Positions 34,080 through 42,677 of a stretch of DNA of 64,000 nucleotides are shown here, in pieces. The position numbers were made by a program, and so were the translations under genes. Below the pieces are notes generated by a model. That model had not been told where the DNA came from, made no database searches, and saw only the letters and a list, made by a program, of their open reading frames with translations. The stretch is from Chloroflexota bacterium (GTDB taxonomy: Bacteria > Chloroflexota > Anaerolineae > Anaerolineales > Villigracilaceae), in the NCBI GenBank assembly GCA_016234495.1, contig JACRBI010000013.1:21207-85206 (forward strand). Reading direction: 5' to 3'. Positions within the stretch are counted from its first letter, which is position 1. Every line of letters starts with the position of its first letter.

Positions 34080-34104
34080 TCGCATCTGAAACTGGAGTAG
34101 AAGA

Positions 34105-35172
34105 GTGATCGTTACTTATATTTATTCAAATTGCGCTGACGACCAAATTGGAGTCCAGTTTAGGTGCCGCAATTTGGCAGATGCAATCAATCGGACAGGC
34201 TTTCACAGGGCAAATTTGCTGGATATAAATTCGTTTATCCGCAACACGCCGGATGTGCAAAAGATTTGCGCCGGGTCCGATATCCTTGTCATTTATCGTT
34301 ATTTATACGGGCCGATCCTGAGTGCTGTGCAATATTGGAAGGCGCGCGATAAAAAAGTAATTGTTGATTTCGACCAGGCCATTAATTATCTGACGAAAAA
34401 CAAGCCCGGATATTCCTTCTGGTTTGATGGAGTACCTTTGGAGGTTGACCCTGCCGAGGAGAATTCCCGTATTGACCCGATCCCGCTCGAGCAGTTCAAG
34501 TGGGGACTTGGCATGGTGGATGCCGCCACAGTGCCGTCTGGCAGGCTCGCGGACGATTGGGCGCAATTTACCGATATATATCAGATACCGGATTATATTA
34601 ACACCTTCCAGTACCCCGGCTTGAACCAGTTCCATGAAGATGAAATATGGATGGGATTGGGAAGCAGTGCAAATAATGACGGCTTTGAACAAAGCGGTTT
34701 GCTCGCTGCAATGGAAGGCATCTGTCAGGAGAATCCGCAGGTAAAACTGGTTATTTGTAACCGTGATAAAGAATCGGTAATGGATATGAAGATTGCCCCG
34801 TCGCAAATGAGGATCTATTCCCCGCGAACATTTGATGAATGGGTGAGCGTTTTACTTAAGCTGGATATTGGTCTTGCCCCGACAAGCGGAGATTACGATC
34901 TTCGTTTGGGTCCGGGCAGCATGCTTGAATTTATGGTATCCAAAATTCCGGTGATAGCCAGCGAGCCAATAACGTTCCATGATATATCGCAATATGCGCG
35001 CTTTGTGCAAAACACAAAGGATGAATGGAAAATCGCCATATTGACCACTTTGGATCAGCTCAGCGTTTATCAAAAAAAGGCCGCCGGAGACCCGTTCTTA
35101 TTTGCAATAAGCCAGGATGTAAGTGCAAATATTGAAAAGGTGCTTAAGGTGTATGGTTCCATCATCAATTAG
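34105..35172 (+). CDS. GT-B glycosyltransferase-like protein
   Basis: A 355-residue protein starting at GTG 34105, 7 bases after GGAG (34094-34097). N-terminal IGVQFRCRNLADAIN and SDILVIYRYLYGP resemble the acceptor side of GT-B folds. The C-terminal KLDIGLAPTSGDYDLRLGPGSMLEFMVSKIPVIAS aligns with the motif of the preceding protein (IDILLVP..S..LMEAGARGVPWIAS). The two are likely distant paralogues working in one pathway. Acceptor and donor are unknown. Confidence 0.72.
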   Translation: MIVTYIYSNCADDQIGVQFRCRNLADAINRTGFHRANLLDINSFIRNTPDVQKICAGSDILVIYRYLYGPILSAVQYWKARDKKVIVDFDQAINYLTKNKPGYSFWFDGVPLEVDPAEENSRIDPIPLEQFKWGLGMVDAATVPSGRLADDWAQFTDIYQIPDYINTFQYPGLNQFHEDEIWMGLGSSANNDGFEQSGLLAAMEGICQENPQVKLVICNRDKESVMDMKIAPSQMRIYSPRTFDEWVSVLLKLDIGLAPTSGDYDLRLGPGSMLEFMVSKIPVIASEPITFHDISQYARFVQNTKDEWKIAILTTLDQLSVYQKKAAGDPFLFAISQDVSANIEKVLKVYGSIIN

Positions 35173-35192
35173 ATATATAGGATAGGTGCAGC

Positions 35193-36017
35193 ATGGCAGA
35201 CTCAAAATTGAACGCTGAAGGATGGGAGGTTGCTCCCCGGGCTCCACATAAAATCAAGCCGGCTGTCTTGATCTCTGTCCCTGCCGGAAATTTTTTGATG
35301 GGTACCAGCGATGAAAATATCAAGCAGTTGCAATTAAAAGAATCGGATTGGGCTTACGAATGGTCAGACAATGACCTGTTTGTAGCCGAACAACCCCAGC
35401 ACCTTGTCACTCTGCCTGCTTTTGAGATCGCCCAGTATCCGATAACAAATCAGGAATATTACACTTTTATCTGGGATCTGGGTCACCGCATCCCCCGCAA
35501 CTGGCCAGGATATACCTTCCCTGAAGGGACAGATGATCATCCCGTGGTCGGGATATCCAAATACGACGCGGAAGCTTACATTCAATGGTACAACACTAAG
35601 ACTGAGATGAATTTCAGACTCCCGACTGAAGCCGAATGGGAGCGGGCTGCGCGCGGAGATGATGGGCGGATCTATCCGTGGGGGAACACGTTTGATCCCT
35701 GGCGATGTAACACTGCCGAAAGCGTGAAAAAAGGGACTACCTCGGTTGGATTCTATTCCCCCAGCGGAGATAGCACTTGTGGCGCGGCAGATATGGTCGG
35801 AAATGTTTGGGAATGGACACAGTCGCTATTTATGCCATATCCCTATCGCCCCAATACCAACAGGGAAGAGGTAAAACCAAAAGGGCGTTATGTAGTACGG
35901 GGCGGGGCCTGGTATTACACACGCAAGCTGGCTCGATGTGCGGTGCGGGAAGGGGTGTTGCCTGACCACCTTTCACCTTCCATTGGATTTCGTCTCGCAC
36001 GATCTGTTGATGGATAA
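35193..36017 (+). CDS. Formylglycine-generating-enzyme-like protein without catalytic cysteines
   Basis: A 274-residue SUMF1/FGE-fold protein. MVSIPAG-like start (VPAGNFLMGT), FEIAQYPITNQEYYTFI, then FRLPTEAEWERAARG, MVGNVWEWTQ and RYVVRGGAW are family hallmarks. In true FGE two cysteines follow RGGS. Here the segment reads RGGAWYYTRKLARCAVRE, keeping only the later RC (Cys249). It is therefore unlikely to make formylglycine and may be a binding or other redox-free relative, as in the wider C-type-lectin-fold family. It closes the three-gene group with the two glycosyltransferases. Confidence 0.8.
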   Translation: MADSKLNAEGWEVAPRAPHKIKPAVLISVPAGNFLMGTSDENIKQLQLKESDWAYEWSDNDLFVAEQPQHLVTLPAFEIAQYPITNQEYYTFIWDLGHRIPRNWPGYTFPEGTDDHPVVGISKYDAEAYIQWYNTKTEMNFRLPTEAEWERAARGDDGRIYPWGNTFDPWRCNTAESVKKGTTSVGFYSPSGDSTCGAADMVGNVWEWTQSLFMPYPYRPNTNREEVKPKGRYVVRGGAWYYTRKLARCAVREGVLPDHLSPSIGFRLARSVDG

Positions 36018-36125
36018 GATAAATAATAAGGATTTTCGCCTTCATCCGCTAATCTACGCAAATGTTATTAATGGTTTGTGGAGATTGGCGGACTATTTTT
36101 TGAGTGAGCGAAAATCTTGATAATG

Positions 36126-37757
36126 TTATTCTTCGTTCCGTTTGATGTCGGGTAGGATGATGATGAACTTTGTCCCCTTGTCGGGTTTGGTCTCAAAGTA
36201 CATTTCTCCGTGGTGTTCTTTGATCACCTGATAACTGACGTACAACCCCAGCCCCGTGCCTTTGCCAGCCCCTTTTGTGGTGAAGAAGGGCTTGAAAATT
36301 TGTTCCTGATGCTCCGGCAAAATCCCTTTTCCGTTATCGGAAAAAGCAATGCGGTACTCGTTCTTTTCGTAGCGGCTTGAGATTGATATTACTCCTTTGG
36401 ACGATTCAATTGCCCCCAGGGCATTATTAATTAAATTGATCCACACGCCAATTAATTGATTTTTGTGGGCGAAAATATTCGGCATTTCCTGATCCAGCTC
36501 GAGCTTGACCGTTATTGAACGGTTTTTGATCTCAAAGTTGACCATTGAGATGGCATTTTGGATTGTGTCATTTAGAGGGATCTCTTCGAATTCTTCTCGT
36601 TTTTCCTTGCGCGCGCTTTCCAACAGCCCGCCTACTATTTTTGCTGCGCGGACACCCGCAGTCTCTATCAGCTTTAGCGCTTCGGTCGTATCTTCATCCG
36701 CATCGGACAGGTCACGCAACAGCAGTTGGGCATTGGCAATAATTGCCGCCAGCGGATTGTTGATTTCGTGCGCAACATTGGCTGCCAACTGTCCGATGGA
36801 CGCCATTTTTTCTGATTGAATTAAGCCTGCTTCCAGCACCCATTTTTCGGTGATATCTTCGTCGAAGACGATGGCTCGATTGATCGAGTTTGTACTTTCG
36901 CGAATAGGGATGGTGGTAATTTCCCAATGGATAAAGGTTTCCTTCGGCCCCCACTCCCTCAAGTTGCGCACAGCAGGTACTCCACTAAAAGCATCGGTCA
37001 CGCGGCAGAGGGCGCATGGGGTGGGGCTTCCGAACAACCTCTCATAACATTTTCCGCCGACAAGTTCGCTGGGCGCTTTTTTAACGCGGTCGCTGCGGCG
37101 GCTGTTAATTGCCAGAATGGTATATGACCTGTCTATAATATAGACACATGTCGGGATATTGTCAAAAAAAGTTCGCAGTGTGTTGCGCGAGTTCAGGATT
37201 TCCCACTGACTTGCCTCAAGATCCGCCTTGCTGACGATCAATTGGCGGTTATGCTCCACGGCAAAGATCGCATTTGCCAGACCCTTCACCATGAGCTGTA
37301 AAAATTTACTGCGCCTCTCATCATCAAAATTAAATAATGGATTGGTAAATATCATCGCGCCCAATAAGGTCTTGTCGATCGTTAGAGGCGCCAGGAGCAT
37401 GTTTCGGATCGGCTTTGTAAATGTGTCAAAGATGACAGGGTCAGGCTCAAGCGCAGCGCGATTGTTGTAGTCGACCGTGGAGATGGTCTCCGGCATTGCC
37501 TTGCAGAGGCTGCTGCCTTTAACTAAAAAGGTGTTCTCGGACCTCCAGGTGCGTTCAGGACCAAGTAATTTTTTTGTTGCGAGATCGGGGTTTTCGAAAT
37601 CAAATAGTATGAACAGGGCTTCTTCGGCTTCGACATATTCGCTGATGCTGTTTACGGCGGCAGTTTCAATTATGTTTTGATCGCTTTGTTTGTTCTCTTC
37701 ATTTATCAGGGTTTCAAGAAACGTAAGTTCAATTGAATCATATAAAGTCTCTTGCAT
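36126..37757 (-). CDS. Sensor histidine kinase with GAF-like and PAS domains
   Basis: A 543-residue soluble kinase. A GAF-like domain covers about residues 35-190. A PAS domain (about 200-310) has a C-x2-C pair in PTPCALCRVTD. The HisKA H-box is VAHEINNPLAA, and the HATPase has LINNALGAIE, DNGKGILPEHQ and GKGTGLGLYVSY. There are no membrane segments, so the signal is probably cytoplasmic. A TTG at 37856 opens the frame, but ATG 37757 follows GGAG with a 6-base gap and is preferred. The upstream gene on this strand is a response regulator, likely its partner. Confidence 0.88.
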   Translation of the reverse strand: MQETLYDSIELTFLETLINEENKQSDQNIIETAAVNSISEYVEAEEALFILFDFENPDLATKKLLGPERTWRSENTFLVKGSSLCKAMPETISTVDYNNRAALEPDPVIFDTFTKPIRNMLLAPLTIDKTLLGAMIFTNPLFNFDDERRSKFLQLMVKGLANAIFAVEHNRQLIVSKADLEASQWEILNSRNTLRTFFDNIPTCVYIIDRSYTILAINSRRSDRVKKAPSELVGGKCYERLFGSPTPCALCRVTDAFSGVPAVRNLREWGPKETFIHWEITTIPIRESTNSINRAIVFDEDITEKWVLEAGLIQSEKMASIGQLAANVAHEINNPLAAIIANAQLLLRDLSDADEDTTEALKLIETAGVRAAKIVGGLLESARKEKREEFEEIPLNDTIQNAISMVNFEIKNRSITVKLELDQEMPNIFAHKNQLIGVWINLINNALGAIESSKGVISISSRYEKNEYRIAFSDNGKGILPEHQEQIFKPFFTTKGAGKGTGLGLYVSYQVIKEHHGEMYFETKPDKGTKFIIILPDIKRNEE

Positions 37758-37999
37758 TGCAGTCTCCGCGAATAGGGTAGCGTGTAGTTTCAATTGAAGT
37801 GATTGCAGTTTTGGATTGGTTTCGAAATAAGCCAGCCTGATCTTTGAAAATACCAATGTTGCGCAAGAGGATTGGATGGCAGTGGGTGTTCTTAACCACG
37901 TCCCTGCCCGAATTGGTTTGAAAGTTAGCGGCGGGGTGCGCGCTGCTTGCTGGTATCCTGGCTTGGGAGAGTTATTGCGTGTTTGAAAACAGACGGAGA

Positions 38000-38770
38000 C
38001 TACTCATCCGTTTGGATGGTGTATCCATACCCTTGAACGGTTTTTATAAACACCGGGTTCTTTGGGTCCTCTTCAATGCTCTCGCGAATATTTTTAATGT
38101 GTACCCGCACCAGGTCCGCGCTGCCCGTATCGGACGGGTAATCCCACACCTCGTCGAGGAGAAGTGACGGCGAGAAGATCTTGTTCGGGTGAGTCATCAA
38201 ATGATACAGCAGGGTGTACTGGACGGGCGTAAGGCGGAACTTGCCCTTCTTTGGGCTGGTGAACACATAAGTGCGCGTGTTTAATGAATATTCGCCGATG
38301 CGAATCACCGGGTCAACTTCTGGTTGGGCGATCGGGCCGGTCTTGCGGTCGGTGCTTGAGGCTTCTGTTCCTGCCTGCTCTGCCTGCTTTGAGTGGACAG
38401 TCCGGCGTAAAATCGCCTTGACGCGCAGGAGAAGCTCATCCAGATTGAAAGGCTTTCCCAAATAATCATCCGCGCCCACGCTCAGACCAACGATTTTATC
38501 TTCGACTTTGTTCTTTGCTGTTAAGAAAATAATAGGGACTTCTTTAAGGAACGCATCCTCCCTCATTTCCTTGCATACTGTGTAACCATCCATTCCGGGC
38601 ATCATCACGTCCAATAAAACGAGGTCTGGCAGTTTGCGCCTGGCAGCCCGCAGGCCGGCCACCCCTGTGTTCGTTACCTGGACGCGGAACTCATTCCCAC
38701 GAAGACACCGTTCGATTGTTCTTGCGACAATGGTATCGTCTTCAATAATTAAAATATTATATGGTTGCAT
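38000..38770 (-). CDS. OmpR/PhoB-family response regulator
   Basis: A 256-residue regulator. The receiver has the acidic pair at Glu10-Asp11-Asp12, phospho-acceptor Asp54 (LVLLDVMMPG), Thr84 and Lys106 (GKPFNL). A linker of about 30 residues leads to a winged-helix DNA-binding domain (about 155-250: RLTPVQYTLLYHLMTHPNKIFSPSLLLDEVW, quoted as seen). The start is ATG 38770; a frame from 38797 lacks a better ribosome site. The kinase gene follows on the same strand after about 240 bases. Confidence 0.92.
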   Translation of the reverse strand: MQPYNILIIEDDTIVARTIERCLRGNEFRVQVTNTGVAGLRAARRKLPDLVLLDVMMPGMDGYTVCKEMREDAFLKEVPIIFLTAKNKVEDKIVGLSVGADDYLGKPFNLDELLLRVKAILRRTVHSKQAEQAGTEASSTDRKTGPIAQPEVDPVIRIGEYSLNTRTYVFTSPKKGKFRLTPVQYTLLYHLMTHPNKIFSPSLLLDEVWDYPSDTGSADLVRVHIKNIRESIEEDPKNPVFIKTVQGYGYTIQTDE

Positions 38771-39040
38771 AGTTTCTGCCTTCTCAATTTGACACATGAT
38801 ACCACAAAGGTTATACGAGGGATGAAGGATGGACTCGATGCAAAAGTAACAGCGTCAAAATTTTTTAGGCGGGTTTGTTCACTTGCTCCGTCCTCGGATT
38901 CGATTCGAACAAGACAAACCCGAACCCCGCCGCCGACCAAGCCAGTATCTTTTAAAATGCTATACCCGTATGCCTGCCCTTGTCAGGATTGTAACGAAAT
39001 TAAAACATGTCTTTTGGAGCGGTTAAGCCTTGGTTTTGCA
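38771..39040 (-). promoter_or_regulatory. hutH-to-regulator intergenic region with candidate promoter
   Basis: On the minus strand CTGACA (38986-38981), 16 bases, then TATAGC (38964-38959) resembles a housekeeping promoter for the response regulator, giving a leader of about 180 bases. Plus-strand CGGGTTTGTTC near 38873 is complementary to GAACAA-plus-AAACCCG near 38905, a bulged hairpin of unknown role within that leader. Confidence 0.35.
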
Positions 39041-40612
39041 TTATGAAGAAGCCAGCGCGCGCTCCACGCTGCGGACAATTTCTCCGCTGGCGACCAGGGT
39101 GCGGGATTTTTCCATGAAGCCTGACAGGCTGGTATCCAACTCGATGAACGGGATATGCTCGCGCATCTTTGTGTAGGCGGCGCGTGTGCCCTGTCCGAGC
39201 AGTTTGTCAGCGCCGACGGACTGCCTGCGAAAGTCAACTCCCTGGGCGGCAGACATCAACTCGATGGCCAGGATCCGCTCCACGTTACGGAGAATGATCC
39301 GCAGTTTGAGTCCAGCCGTCACCCCCATGCTGACATGATCCTCCACATTCGCCGATGTGGGAATCGTATCGACACTGGCAGGGTGCGAAAGAACCTTGTT
39401 TTCGGTGGCTAGCGCGGCCGCGGTGTATTGCATGATCATGAAGCCTGAGTTCAATCCGCCGTTGGATGTGAGGAAAGCCGGCAATGTGCGCGTGTTGGAA
39501 CATTCATCCGTTAAACGCATGGTGCGCCGTTCTGAGATGTTACCCAATTCGCTCACGGCAATGGCCAGATAATCCATGGCAATTGCCAGCGGCTCGCCGT
39601 GAAAATTTCCGCCTGATAAAACCGAAATTTCCCCTGTGGTGTCATCAATGAATATCAGCGGGTTATCCGTGACGGCGTTCAGCTCGATCTCGAATACCCA
39701 GCGCGAATATGCGATTGCATCGCGCACCGCGCCATGCACCTGCGGGATGCAGCGCAAAGTGTAGGCATCCTGAACGTTGAGTGAACCATGCTCACGCGTA
39801 AATTGACTGTCCTTCAACAGGTTTCGCAGATATTCGGCACATTCCTTCTGCCGCGGATAAGGCCGCAGGCTGTGAATGCGCTCATCAAAGGCGAGGTCGG
39901 TCCCGTTCAATGCTTCGAGGCTCAGACACCCGGCAATATCCGCAGTCTGGCTGTAGCGTTCGGCACGTAAAGTTTCCAGCACGCCAAGCGCAGTCATCAC
40001 CGAAGTCCCGTTTGTCAGCGCAAGCCCCTCCTTCGCCGCCAGCTTGATCGGGGTTAGCCCTGCGCGTTTGAATGCCTCTGCGCCAGATAAAATATCGCCC
40101 CGAAATTCCACAAGCCCTTCACCGATGATCGGCAGGCTCATGTGCGCGAGCGGAGCGAGGTCGCCGCTTGCGCCCAGCGAGCCTTTTTCAGGAATCACGG
40201 GATGAATGCCCGCATTTAGCATGTCGATCAATAATTGCAAAGTGGATGGGCGAATGCCTGAATGCCCGCGAGCCAGTGTGTTGGCGCGGATGAGCATGAT
40301 GGCGCGCGTCGTGGGAATGTCAAACGCATCGCCAACTCCCACCGCATGGCTCACAAGGATATTGTGCTGGAGCAGTTCCACCTGATCGGCGGGGATGATG
40401 CGGTCTTTGAACGCGCCGAAGCCGGTGGTAATTCCATAGGCGATGACTCCGCGCTCGAGCAGAGTCTGCACCGCGTCCGCGGCTCTTGCCACCCGTTGAG
40501 AGGCTTCTGCTCCGATTTGAACGCGCGGCGCGTTGGGTTGACCATGCGCCACAACCTGAACCTGATCAAATGTCAGGCTGTTTCCATCAATTTGAATAAT
40601 ATTATCAGTCAT
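39041..40612 (-). CDS. hutH: Histidine ammonia-lyase
   Basis: A 523-residue MIO-type lyase that converts histidine to trans-urocanate. The self-forming cofactor triad Ala148-Ser149-Gly150 lies in GSLGASGDLAPLAH. ITTGFGAF (61-68) carries the catalytic tyrosine region, SH at 88-89 fits histidine rather than phenylalanine specificity, and QDAYTLRCIPQVHGA is typical of HAL. The start ATG 40612 (MTDNIIQ) is 9 bases after AGGG and is better than the 15-residue extension. No other hut gene is adjacent, so the downstream pathway must be elsewhere, or urocanate is the end product here. Confidence 0.9.
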   Translation of the reverse strand: MTDNIIQIDGNSLTFDQVQVVAHGQPNAPRVQIGAEASQRVARAADAVQTLLERGVIAYGITTGFGAFKDRIIPADQVELLQHNILVSHAVGVGDAFDIPTTRAIMLIRANTLARGHSGIRPSTLQLLIDMLNAGIHPVIPEKGSLGASGDLAPLAHMSLPIIGEGLVEFRGDILSGAEAFKRAGLTPIKLAAKEGLALTNGTSVMTALGVLETLRAERYSQTADIAGCLSLEALNGTDLAFDERIHSLRPYPRQKECAEYLRNLLKDSQFTREHGSLNVQDAYTLRCIPQVHGAVRDAIAYSRWVFEIELNAVTDNPLIFIDDTTGEISVLSGGNFHGEPLAIAMDYLAIAVSELGNISERRTMRLTDECSNTRTLPAFLTSNGGLNSGFMIMQYTAAALATENKVLSHPASVDTIPTSANVEDHVSMGVTAGLKLRIILRNVERILAIELMSAAQGVDFRRQSVGADKLLGQGTRAAYTKMREHIPFIELDTSLSGFMEKSRTLVASGEIVRSVERALASS

Positions 40613-41232
40613 CGGTGATCCCTTTCGCTGGCAGTGTACCATAACAGGCGCGTTCAAATATGTTTACCTCGACAGGCTGCGTGGGGTTGAACCTGAATAC
40701 GATCATGCGCGTTGAAGTATCAACGTAATTTGTTCATCAGCGCAATGCTTATTCAAGCAGGAAACCCGCGAATCGTACGAATCGCGAATCATTGCAAAAC
40801 GAATCACAGGAACTCGAGTCTCGGTAATTCTGAATCGAATATGTTCGCTCTTTGAATTTTTTAAGATACATATATGCCAATTACCTCACAATGACCATTT
40901 ATGCCCATATATGGGGGGTGCGCAGCGGGGGGCTGGCGCGCTTGGCTGAAACGCCTGTTCTATTCCAGAATGCGATTTTCAATGACCGCGCGACGTTTCT
41001 TTAACGTAAGCCAACCTTAAAAAAACAAATCTTTTTAACCAACCGTAGGCTTGCCGCCTATTATCTATTGGAAGTATCTGCTAGAATGGGAGCACGCTGA
41101 TATAACGGATGTTTGCCCCACACATCCAAACTCCTGTAAGAAATTTTTACAAATAACATACTGTCACACCCCAAGCCGCGATTATTAGGCGGACTATTCA
41201 ATGCACCCAACAATTCATTCCGAGGAATTATT
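40613..41232. other. Non-coding region upstream of dnaA
   Basis: About 620 bases without a credible gene. It holds the start of hutH (minus) and of dnaA (plus). An extended -10 TGCTAGAAT at 41079-41087 is a plausible dnaA promoter. I see no cluster of DnaA boxes (TTATCCACA-like), so this is not clearly oriC. Near-palindromic AT-rich words (TACATATATG, CCATATATGGGG) occur at 40866-40916. Confidence 0.5.
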
Positions 41233-42582
41233 ATGAACGCAGAACAGGCGTGGCACTCTGTGCTAGCACAGCTTCAAATGGAAATGCCTCGCGCATCCTA
41301 CGATACCTGGGTGCGCGATACGCGTCCCATTACATATGAAAATGGTTTGATCACCGTCGGTGTACGCAACGCTTATGCGCGTGACTGGCTGGAAAGCCGC
41401 CTTGCAGGCACTGTAAGCCGCCTGTTGATCGAGATTTTAAACTCGAATGTGTCGGTCAAGTTTATTGTCTCTCAGGCGGATGAGACCGAGTCACACGCCG
41501 ACCCTGCGCCTGCCGCTTTGCCAACTGAAATTACCGCGCCCGAGCCAAAGCCCCGCCACATAAACCTCAATCCACGCTACACATTCGACACATACGTTGT
41601 CGGCTCTGGCAACCGGCTTGCCCACGCGGCTTGTCAGGCGGTGGCTGAAAAACCAGCCCGTGCCTATAATCCGCTTTTCCTGTACGGCGGCGTTGGACTT
41701 GGCAAAACCCATCTCTTACACGCCATTGGCAACGCCTGTTATGCCGACGGCTTGAATGTTTTATACGTTTCCTCTGAAGAATTCACGAATGACATGATCA
41801 GCGCCATTCGCACGCACACCACGCAGGCTTTCCGCGATAAATACCGCTCTGCAGACGTGCTTTTGGTGGATGATATTCAATTCATCGCCGGAAAGGAATC
41901 CACGCAGGAGGAGTTCTTCCACACATTCAACACCCTGCATGGGCAGGACAAGCAGATCATCGTCTCGTCTGATCGACCGCCCAAATCTTTGGTCACTTTG
42001 GAAGAACGCCTGCGCTCGCGCTTTGAGTGGGGGCTGACCGCCGACATCCAGGCGCCTGATTTTGAAACCCGCCTCGCGATCCTGCGTTCCAAAGCCGAGC
42101 GGACAGGCCGACATATCTCAGATGAAATTCTGGAAAGCGTTGCCAAACAGGTTCAGTCCAATATCCGTGAATTGGAAGGCGCGCTAAATCGAATCATCGC
42201 TTTTGCCGACTTGAGCGGATCCGCGCTTACGCCCAGCCTGGTGGAAGTGGCGCTCTCCGACCTTCTACCTGCCCGCGGTGATGTGGAGCCTGCCCGTGTA
42301 GTGGATTTGGTCGCCCGCAAGTTTAATCTTACCGTTGAAAAACTGTTAGGCCGTGACCGTTCAAAGGATGTAGCTTTCCCCCGCCAGATCGCCATGTATT
42401 TACTGCGCGAAGAAACAAACTTCTCCTTTCCTCAAATTGGCGAAGTATTGGGCGGGCGCGACCATTCAACGGTCATGTATGCCATAGAAAAAATAACAGA
42501 CCAGATCAAGCACGATGACCGTCTGCAAAGGGACATTGTCTCATTGAGGCAGCAACTCTACAGCCAGCCTGTGGCTGCATAA
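41233..42582 (+). CDS. dnaA: Chromosomal replication initiator DnaA
   Basis: A 449-residue AAA+ initiator that binds and opens the origin. Domain I occupies about residues 1-80, a short linker follows, and the AAA+ core has Walker A GGVGLGKTH (152-160) and Walker B VLLVDDIQF. The C-terminal DNA-binding domain has the DnaA signature GGRDHSTVMYAI and the recognition helix around PRQIAMYLLREET. AGGA precedes the ATG. dnaN and gyrB are not adjacent, unlike the classical origin cluster. Confidence 0.96.
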   Translation: MNAEQAWHSVLAQLQMEMPRASYDTWVRDTRPITYENGLITVGVRNAYARDWLESRLAGTVSRLLIEILNSNVSVKFIVSQADETESHADPAPAALPTEITAPEPKPRHINLNPRYTFDTYVVGSGNRLAHAACQAVAEKPARAYNPLFLYGGVGLGKTHLLHAIGNACYADGLNVLYVSSEEFTNDMISAIRTHTTQAFRDKYRSADVLLVDDIQFIAGKESTQEEFFHTFNTLHGQDKQIIVSSDRPPKSLVTLEERLRSRFEWGLTADIQAPDFETRLAILRSKAERTGRHISDEILESVAKQVQSNIRELEGALNRIIAFADLSGSALTPSLVEVALSDLLPARGDVEPARVVDLVARKFNLTVEKLLGRDRSKDVAFPRQIAMYLLREETNFSFPQIGEVLGGRDHSTVMYAIEKITDQIKHDDRLQRDIVSLRQQLYSQPVAA

Positions 42583-42610
42583 AATAAACAGAATTTCCCA
42601 AACATAAAGA

Positions 42611-42640
42611 GTCAGCCCCGCGTGGAGCTGACTTTTTTTC
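42611..42640 (+). terminator. Intrinsic terminator after dnaA
   Basis: GTCAGC at 42611-42616 pairs with GCTGAC at 42627-42632, followed by seven T. Confidence 0.85.
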
Positions 42641-42669
42641 TTGACAGCAGTAGCGAGATGGATTTCAAT
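42641..42669 (+). promoter_or_regulatory. Promoter of the acyltransferase gene
   Basis: TTGACA at 42641-42646, 17 bases, then TTCAAT at 42664-42669. Initiation would fall at or next to ATG 42678, so the mRNA may be leaderless, which agrees with the lack of a ribosome site. Confidence 0.5.
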
Positions 42670-42677
42670 TGCCCACT

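Noticed and set aside
37758..37856. 33-residue N-terminal extension of the sensor kinase from TTG 37856
   Set aside because: No ribosome site before the TTG, whereas ATG 37757 has GGAG at six bases.
40613..41232. Chromosomal origin next to dnaA
   Set aside because: No cluster of TTATCCACA-like boxes and no dnaN or gyrB neighbours; only AT-rich words. Not enough to call oriC.
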